DNA from: Variovorax boronicumulans NBRC 103145 | Lineage (GTDB): Bacteria; Pseudomonadota; Gammaproteobacteria; Burkholderiales; Burkholderiaceae_C | NCBI RefSeq assembly: GCF_001591345.1 | Contig: NZ_BCUS01000008.1 | Span: 30,437 to 94,436 of the forward strand | Length of the DNA stretch: 64,000 bases | Direction of reading: 5' to 3' | Program-made: the position numbers and the translations under genes | Shown: positions 59,226 to 64,000 of the stretch, piece by piece | Layout of the letters: every line of letters starts with the position of its first letter | Numbering within the stretch: the stretch's first letter is position 1 | The notes under the pieces: model-generated | The model's input: the letters and a program-made list of their open reading frames with translations, nothing else | The model's database searches: none | What the model was told of the DNA's origin: nothing

Positions 59226-60248
59226 CTACCCGCGCGCCACGTCGATCACCGCCTTCGCGAATGCCTCGGGTGCTTCCTGCGGCAGGTTGTGGCCGATGCC
59301 GCCGCTGACCAGCCGGTGCTCGTAGCGTCCCGAGAACTTCTTCGCATACGCGCCGGGTTCCGGATGCGGCGCGCCGTTGGCGTCGCCTTCGAGCGTGATG
59401 GTCGGCACGCCGATCACCGGCGCCTGGGCGAGCCGGTTCTCCAGCGCCTGGTACTTCGCTTCGCCCTCGGCCAGTCCGAGGCGCCAGCGGTAGTTGTGCA
59501 CCGTGATCGCCACGTGGTCGGGGTTCTCGAAGGCCACGGCGCTGCGCTCGAAGGTGGCGGCGTCGAAGTTCCACTTCGGCGAGGCGAGCTGCCAGATGAG
59601 TCTGGCGAAGTCGTGGCGGTTCTTCTCGTAGCCCGCGCGGCCGCGCTCGGTCGCGAAGTAGTACTGGTACCACCACTGCAGCTCGGCCTGCGGCGGCAGC
59701 GGCGCCTTGCCGGCCTCCTGGCTGCCGATGAGGTAGCCGCTGACCGACACCAGCGCCTTCACGCGCTCGGGCCACAGCGCGGCCATGATGCAGGCGGTGC
59801 GCGCGCCCCAGTCGCAGCCGGCCACGGTGGCGACGGGGATCTTCAGCGCGTCCATCAGCGCAATGATGTCGACGGCCACCGCCGACTGCTGCCCGTTGCG
59901 CGGCGTGTCGGCCGACAGGAAGCGGGTGGTGCCGTAACCGCGCAGGTACGGCACGATCACGCGAAAGCCCGCGGCGGCCAGCTGCGGCGCGACGTCGACG
60001 AACATGTGGATGTCGTAGGGCCAGCCGTGCAGAAGAATCACCGGCGCGCCGTCGGCCGGGCCTGCTTCGTAGTACCCGATGCGCAGGCTGCCGGCGTCGA
60101 TGCTTTTGAGGGGTTCGAGGCGACGGGCGCCGCCTGTGCTGGCGGATTGGGCGAAGGCGGGAACGATCGACGTGAGCTGCGTGGCGGCGAGGCCGAGTGC
60201 GGCCTTGCCGAGGAAGGCGCGGCGTGGCAGCGAGGGGGAGGCGGTCAT
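59226..60248 (-). CDS. Tat-exported alpha/beta hydrolase, epoxide-hydrolase type
   Basis: 340 residues. Twin-arginine signal (LPRRAFLGKAALGLAATQLTS, about 8-34). The hydrolase fold shows HGWP (74-77), nucleophile elbow VAGCDWGART with Asp146, a cap region rich in Trp/Tyr (ELQWWYQYYFATERG), and the catalytic His near GGIGHNLPQEAP. Asp nucleophiles mark epoxide hydrolases and dehalogenases. It is periplasmic. Start ATG 60248 follows AGGAG. It is one of three genes carrying the shared promoter/leader element (60320-60362) and so is probably controlled by the neighbouring OmpR-type regulator. Confidence 0.9.
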   Translation of the reverse strand: MTASPSLPRRAFLGKAALGLAATQLTSIVPAFAQSASTGGARRLEPLKSIDAGSLRIGYYEAGPADGAPVILLHGWPYDIHMFVDVAPQLAAAGFRVIVPYLRGYGTTRFLSADTPRNGQQSAVAVDIIALMDALKIPVATVAGCDWGARTACIMAALWPERVKALVSVSGYLIGSQEAGKAPLPPQAELQWWYQYYFATERGRAGYEKNRHDFARLIWQLASPKWNFDAATFERSAVAFENPDHVAITVHNYRWRLGLAEGEAKYQALENRLAQAPVIGVPTITLEGDANGAPHPEPGAYAKKFSGRYEHRLVSGGIGHNLPQEAPEAFAKAVIDVARG

Positions 60249-60319
60249 GGAAATCTCCTGGGATTCGAGGGGGGACGGCGCGATTGTTCGGGGGGAAACC
60301 CACCTGCGGATCGGCTCGT

Positions 60320-60362
60320 GTATGCCTCTGTATCCGCGCCGGTTCCGGCCACACTAAATTTC
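60320..60362 (-). promoter_or_regulatory. Copy C of the shared promoter element (hydrolase)
   Basis: On the minus strand GAAATTTAGTGTGG starts at 60362 and GATACAGAGGCATAC at 60334, 28 bases apart, the same spacing as in copies A and B. The latter contains ATACAGAGGC-ATACA, a direct repeat of ATACA with a 10-bp period. It lies 86 bases ahead of the hydrolase start. Downstream leader words (CGATCCG, AACAATC) are also shared. Confidence 0.75.
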
Positions 60363-60390
60363 AATCGCAGGCGTGCGAAGGCACCTCAAC

Positions 60391-60433
60391 GAAACGTGGT
60401 GTGTCGATGTCGGGCCGGGATACACAGGCATAC
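60391..60433 (+). promoter_or_regulatory. Copy A of the shared promoter element (small membrane ORF)
   Basis: GAAACGTGGTGTGT (from 60391) and GATACACAGGCATAC (60419-60433) are 28 bases apart. The element ends 74 bases before ATG 60508. The leader between contains CCAACAATCCG, also present in copy B, and an 8-bp hairpin (GCCCGTTG/CAACGGGC, 60439-60460). Confidence 0.75.
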
Positions 60434-60507
60434 GCAATGCCCGTTGCGCGGCCAACGGGCGGCCAACAATCCGCCCGTCCTCCACTCATTGCCCGAAGGA
60501 AATCCCC

Positions 60508-60675
60508 ATGACGCGCCCTCGCGGATTCAAGAAGCTCTGGTTCGCGCTGCTGTTCTTCGCGGGCGGTCTGGCGCACGAGCTGCGCCACCCGACCCAGTGC
60601 CAGAGCGTGGCGTCGGTCAGTCTCTCGCTTCGACCGCCGAAGCGAGCACGTAGCCTTCGCTGCGCACGGTCTTGA
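60508..60675 (+). CDS. Hypothetical 55-residue membrane protein
   Basis: ATG 60508 has AAGGAA nine bases upstream, placed like that of osmC in its own leader. The N-terminus (MTRPRGFKKLWFALLFFAGG) is basic followed by a membrane segment (about 10-24); the rest is basic with no known domain. The last 59 bases overlap the 3' end of the convergent regulator. The conserved promoter and leader in front support expression. It may be a real small protein or the stub of a once longer gene. Confidence 0.5.
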   Translation: MTRPRGFKKLWFALLFFAGGLAHELRHPTQCQSVASVSLSLRPPKRARSLRCARS

Positions 60676-61357
60676 TGTAGCGCGGCTCGCGCGCATCGTC
60701 GCGCAGGCGCTGGCGCAGCCGGCTCACGAGCAGGTCGATGGAGCGCTCGAAAAGCTCGGCTTCGCGCCCTTGGGTCAGGCTCAGCAGCTGGTCGCGGCTG
60801 AGCACCTTCTGCGGGTGGTCCAGGAACACGCGCAGCAGCCGGTACTCGGCGCCGCTGAGCGCCACCATCACGCCGGCGTCGTCGATCAGGTGGCGCGCCA
60901 CCGTGTCGACCTGCCACTCGCCGAACCCCAGCTTCTGCGAGGGCTCGACGGTGCCCATGTTGGGCGGCAGCATGCGCGTGCGCCGCATCACGGCGCGGAT
61001 GCGCGCCAGCAGCTCGCGCGCGGAAAAGGGCTTGGCCAAGTAGTCGTCGGCGCCCATCTCCAGGCCCAGGATGCGGTCGGCTTCCTCGCTGCGCGCGGTC
61101 AGCATGAGGATGGGCGTGGCCTTGTACTTGCCGGTGCGCAGGTCGCGGCACAGCGTGAGCCCGTCTTCGCCGGGCAGCATCAGGTCCAGGATGATCAGGT
61201 CGAAGGGCCCCGACGCCTCGAGCGCGGCGCGCATGTGGCGCCCCGTGGGCACCGCGACCACGCGCAAGCCGTTCTTCACCAGGTAGGTGGTGAGCAGTTC
61301 GCGGATGTCCCGGTCGTCGTCGACGATGAGGATGTGGTCGGAGGTCTTGGGCGTCAT
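60617..61357 (-). CDS. OmpR/PhoB-type response regulator
   Basis: 246 residues from ATG 61357 (MTPKTSDHILIVDDD). Receiver domain with Asp12-14 pocket, phospho-acceptor Asp58 (LIILDLMLPGEDG), Thr in LMLTARS and Lys in YLAKPFS; C-terminal winged helix (about 145-240) with VALSGAEYRLLRVFLDHPQKVLSRDQLL, typical of OmpR. The kinase at 62022-63386 on the other strand is its probable partner, with osmC between. It is divergent from osmC, and promoter copy B lies between them, so it may autoregulate. OmpR-type proteins bind direct repeats with 10-11 bp period, as found in the three elements. Confidence 0.94.
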   Translation of the reverse strand: MTPKTSDHILIVDDDRDIRELLTTYLVKNGLRVVAVPTGRHMRAALEASGPFDLIILDLMLPGEDGLTLCRDLRTGKYKATPILMLTARSEEADRILGLEMGADDYLAKPFSARELLARIRAVMRRTRMLPPNMGTVEPSQKLGFGEWQVDTVARHLIDDAGVMVALSGAEYRLLRVFLDHPQKVLSRDQLLSLTQGREAELFERSIDLLVSRLRQRLRDDAREPRYIKTVRSEGYVLASAVEARD

Positions 61358-61431
61358 GGCAGGGGAGGCATTGGCGGCACGGCGCCGCAGCCGCAATGTA
61401 GCGTTCCGGCGGCGCGCCGGGGGTGGCCGTG

Positions 61432-61474
61432 GAAACGTAGTGTGTGGATGTGCGGGCCAGATACACAGGCATAC
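61432..61474 (+). promoter_or_regulatory. Copy B of the shared promoter element (osmC)
   Basis: GAAACGTAGTGTGTGG from 61432 and GATACACAGGCATAC at 61460-61474, again 28 bases apart, with ATACACAGGC-ATACA showing the 10-bp repeat. It lies 77 bases before the osmC start and about 75 bases upstream of the divergent regulator start. Confidence 0.75.
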
Positions 61475-61550
61475 AGAAGGCGATCCGGCAGGGGGTGGGC
61501 GGCCCAACAATCCGTGCGTTTTCCAACCACCCTGCATCCAAGGAACCCTC

Positions 61551-61970
61551 ATGACCCGCATCGACAAAGTCCTCTACACCGGCAAGACCCACACCTCCTC
61601 GGGAGGCCGCGACGGCGAGGCGCGCAGCTCCGACGGTCGCCTGGACATCAAGCTCTCGTCGCCCGGCAGCGCCGGCACCGGCACCAACCCAGAGCAGCTG
61701 TTCGCGGCCGGCTGGTCGGCCTGCTTCATCGGCGCGATGGGCAAGGCGGCCGGCAAGATGAAGGTCGCGCTGCCGCCCGACCTGGCCGTCGATGCCGAGG
61801 TCGACCTGGGCACCGCCGGCGGCGAATACTTTTTGCAGGCGCGCCTGAACGTGAGCCTGCCGGGCCTGGACCGCGAGGTGGCCCAGGCCCTCACCGAGGC
61901 CGCGCACCAGACCTGCCCCTATTCCAAGGCGACCCGAGGCAACATCGACGTTGCCATCCACCTGGTGTGA
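61551..61970 (+). CDS. OsmC/Ohr-family peroxiredoxin-like protein
   Basis: 139 residues, cytoplasmic. Typical features: YTGKTHTSSGGRDGEARSSDG at the start, TNPEQLFAAGWSACFIGAM with the first catalytic Cys (about 60), and HQTCPYSKATRGNIDV with the second Cys (about 124). Family members reduce organic hydroperoxides using thiols or lipoylated proteins. The Ohr-like subtype is favoured by the TNPEQLFAAG and CPYSKATRGN patterns. AAGGAA precedes the ATG. It is under shared promoter copy B and is followed by the kinase gene after 51 bases. Confidence 0.92.
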   Translation: MTRIDKVLYTGKTHTSSGGRDGEARSSDGRLDIKLSSPGSAGTGTNPEQLFAAGWSACFIGAMGKAAGKMKVALPPDLAVDAEVDLGTAGGEYFLQARLNVSLPGLDREVAQALTEAAHQTCPYSKATRGNIDVAIHLV

Positions 61971-62021
61971 GCCTGCTGCGCTGATGACGCATCGCCACGC
62001 CGCCTGACCAAGAAGCTGTCC

Positions 62022-63386
62022 ATGTCCACTTCCGCGAATCCCGTTGCGAATCCGACCGGTACGGCGCCGCGCTGGCGCCGGCTGCTGCCCGGCTCGCTGT
62101 TCTCCCGCGTGACGCTGATCATCGTGGTGGGCCTGGCGATCGCGCAGCTGCTCACCTTCGCGGCGATCCGCTACGAACGGAACATGGCGCTTCGCGAGCT
62201 GATGATGATCGGCATCGAGCGCGACATTGCGAGCTCGGTCGCCATCCTCGACCGGCTCCCCGCGGTGGAACGCGCCGGCTGGCTCGACCGGCTGGAACGG
62301 CGCAACTACCGCTTCGTGCTGGGCTGCAGCGCGCAGGGCGGCGCGCCCCGCTCGGAGGCTTCGCAGCAGTTTGCCGCGGCCATCGTCGATGCGATGCGCC
62401 CGTTCCCGGTCGTCAAGGTCGGCGAGGTGGCCTGGCCGCCCGAAGGCCTGCAGATCGAGGTGCGGCTGGGCGACGGCTCGTCCGTGGTCGTGCACGCCAT
62501 GCGCGTGGGCATGCCGGTGTCGGGCTGGGTGATGTGGTTGCTGGTGGGCCAGCTGCTGGTGCTGGCCGTGTGCGCCTGGGTCGCGGTGCGGCTGGTGACG
62601 CGGCCGCTCGCGCAGCTGTCCGCGGCGGCCGACCAGCTCGGGCCTGATCTGAAGGGCCGCACGCTGGCGGAAGAGGGCCCCACCGAAGTGGCGCACGCGG
62701 CGCGCGCCTTCAATGCCATGCAGCAGCGCATCGCGGGCTACATGGCGGAGCGCGTCGAAATCCTGGCGGCCATCTCGCACGACCTGCAGACGCCCATCAC
62801 GCGGATGCGCCTGCGCACCGACCTGATGGACGACACGCACGACCGCGAGAAATTCCGCCAGGACCTGGACGCCATGAACGCGCTGGTGCGCGAGGGCGTG
62901 ACCTATGCGCGCACGCTCCACGGCGCCACCGAGCCGCCACTGCGCATCGACGCCGACGCGCTGTTCGAGAGCATGGTGGCCGACTACGAGGACGTGGGCC
63001 AGCAGGTGCGGCTCGACGGCCGGGCCGGTGCGCCGATCGTGAGCCGTCCGAACGCGCTGCGCCGCATCCTGATGAACCTGATCGACAACGCGCTGAAGTT
63101 CGGCTCCGACGTGACGCTGCGCGTGCAGGCCGAAAGCGAGGGCGGCCGCCTCGTGGTGAGCGTGCTCGACAACGGCCCGGGCATTCCCCCCGGCGAACTC
63201 GACGCGGTGCTCAAGCCCTTCTACCGCGTCGAAAGCTCGCGCAACCGCAGCACCGGCGGCACCGGCCTGGGCCTGGCCATCGCGCACCAGCTGGCCATGG
63301 CCATGGGCGCCGAGCTCACGCTGCACAACCGCCCCGAAGGCGGGCTCGAGGCGCGGCTGGCGTTGGCCGCCGCGCCCGCTCGCTGA
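62022..63386 (+). CDS. EnvZ-type membrane sensor histidine kinase
   Basis: 454 residues. Two membrane segments (about 27-48 and 164-190) flank a periplasmic domain of about 115 residues; then HAMP (about 190-240), H-box AAISHDLQTPITRMRLR with His253, and HATPase motifs (LMNLIDNALKFG, DNGPGIPPGE, TGGTGLGLAIAHQLA). It should pair with the OmpR-type regulator on the opposite strand. The gene follows osmC on the same strand, so it shares the osmC promoter, giving possible feedback. Confidence 0.93.
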   Translation: MSTSANPVANPTGTAPRWRRLLPGSLFSRVTLIIVVGLAIAQLLTFAAIRYERNMALRELMMIGIERDIASSVAILDRLPAVERAGWLDRLERRNYRFVLGCSAQGGAPRSEASQQFAAAIVDAMRPFPVVKVGEVAWPPEGLQIEVRLGDGSSVVVHAMRVGMPVSGWVMWLLVGQLLVLAVCAWVAVRLVTRPLAQLSAAADQLGPDLKGRTLAEEGPTEVAHAARAFNAMQQRIAGYMAERVEILAAISHDLQTPITRMRLRTDLMDDTHDREKFRQDLDAMNALVREGVTYARTLHGATEPPLRIDADALFESMVADYEDVGQQVRLDGRAGAPIVSRPNALRRILMNLIDNALKFGSDVTLRVQAESEGGRLVVSVLDNGPGIPPGELDAVLKPFYRVESSRNRSTGGTGLGLAIAHQLAMAMGAELTLHNRPEGGLEARLALAAAPAR

Positions 63387-63413
63387 ACCCGACCCCCCAT
63401 CTTTCACATCCCC

Positions 63414-64000
63414 ATGCTCATCCTCTTCATCGCCTACCTGGGCGGGGTGCTCACGATCCTGAGCCCCTGCATCCTGCCGGTGCTGCCCTTCGTGTTTGCG
63501 CGCGCCGACCGGCCGTTCCGCTCGCACGGCCTGCCGATGCTCGTGGGCATGGCGCTGGCCTTCGCCGGGGTCGCCACGCTGGCCGCGGTGGGCGGCGGCT
63601 GGATCGTCACGCTCAACGAATACGGGCGCTACGCGGCCATGGCCTTGCTCGCGCTGTTCGGTGCGACGCTGCTGTTCCCGCGCGTGGCCGAGCGCCTGAG
63701 CCGGCCGCTGGTGGCGCTGGGCCTGCGCATGTCCGATGCGCCGCAGGCCTCCGTGTTCTCGCCGCTGTGGCTCGGCGTGGGCACGGGCCTGCTCTGGGCG
63801 CCGTGCGCGGGGCCGATCCTCGGGCTGATCCTGACGGGCGCGGCGCTCAATGGCGCGAGCGTCGGCACCTCGCTGCTGCTGCTCGCCTATGCGGCCGGCG
63901 CGTGCACCTCGCTCTCGGTGGCGCTGCTGTCCGGCGGCCGGCTGCTCTCGGCGCTGAAGCGCACGCTGCCGACCGGCGACGGGGTGCGGCGCCTCGCCGG
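63414..64000 (+). CDS. CcdA/DsbD-type thiol-disulfide transfer membrane protein, partial
   Basis: At least 195 residues; the 3' end is beyond the window. Strongly hydrophobic with several membrane helices and two motif Cys pairs of the DsbD/CcdA channel: LSPCILPVLPF near residue 20 and WAPCAGPILGLI near 125. These two Cys carry reducing power across the membrane to periplasmic thioredoxin-like partners or to cytochrome c maturation. A DipZ-like extension with a thioredoxin domain may follow. It starts 28 bases after the kinase gene, so a functional link to the hydroperoxide-response genes (thiol redox) is possible. Confidence 0.85.
   Translation, partial: MLILFIAYLGGVLTILSPCILPVLPFVFARADRPFRSHGLPMLVGMALAFAGVATLAAVGGGWIVTLNEYGRYAAMALLALFGATLLFPRVAERLSRPLVALGLRMSDAPQASVFSPLWLGVGTGLLWAPCAGPILGLILTGAALNGASVGTSLLLLAYAAGACTSLSVALLSGGRLLSALKRTLPTGDGVRRLA

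Overview
The window is a high-GC chromosomal segment whose gene content (glnA-ntrB-ntrC, DUF6502/DUF5666 lipoprotein pairs, MoeA-PBP fusion, formate dehydrogenase cluster with DUF3305/DUF3306, many LuxR-type regulators) points to a betaproteobacterium, most likely Comamonadaceae and Variovorax-like. This placement is by recognition of protein families, not by a database search. No rRNA, tRNA, CRISPR, insertion sequence or phage gene was seen.

Layout. (1) 1-13370, minus strand: a type I secretion operon built around one 3,664-residue exoprotein with two complete animal-type haem peroxidase modules and RTX calcium-binding repeats, followed by a small unknown protein, the secretion ABC ATPase and a cut-off HlyD adaptor. 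(2) 13867-19217, minus strand: two LuxR-type response regulators, a NarX-like histidine kinase and small unknown proteins, interrupted by a strikingly AT-rich 860-base gap. (3) 19596-26228: a DUF5666 lipoprotein/DUF6502 pair, an alpha/beta hydrolase with a small dimeric-barrel-like protein, and a GntR-controlled locus (MFS transporter and ureidoglycolate lyase-like enzyme) with two matching operator palindromes. (4) 26369-36103, plus strand: methyltransferase, gamma-glutamyltransferase, 16S rRNA pseudouridine synthase, a beta-propeller protein with a polysaccharide deacetylase, a sterol-desaturase-type hydroxylase, an EI24 membrane protein and a CinA/MoaB-type protein. (5) 36251-40981: glutamine synthetase with a sigma-54 promoter and NtrC-like sites, then ntrB and ntrC. 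(6) 41008-42329: small lipoprotein and exonuclease III. (7) 42553-59213: a nearly continuous 16-kb molybdo/tungsto-formate dehydrogenase block: tungstate-type ABC transporter (with permease and ATPase fused), two MoeA proteins (one fused to a periplasmic-binding-protein domain), the three FDH subunits, TAT-target protein, TorD-type chaperone, poly-ferredoxin, DUF3306, DUF3305, and divergent fdhD. (8) 59226-63386: a Tat-exported alpha/beta hydrolase, a small membrane ORF, an OmpR-type regulator, an OsmC-like protein and an EnvZ-type kinase. (9) 63414-end: a partial CcdA/DsbD-type thiol redox membrane protein.

The most notable unexplained signals are: a three-copy promoter/leader element with a 10-bp-periodic direct repeat (60320-60362, 60391-60433, 61432-61474) in front of the hydrolase, the small membrane ORF and osmC, flanking their probable regulator; a response regulator whose phospho-acceptor Asp is Glu (14334-15107); the AT-rich island at 15220-15800; the GntR operators; and the probable tungsten orientation of the formate dehydrogenase block, with a fused TupBC transporter and duplicated MoeA. 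Start sites were chosen by ribosome binding sites and overlaps where possible; several differ from the longest open frame.
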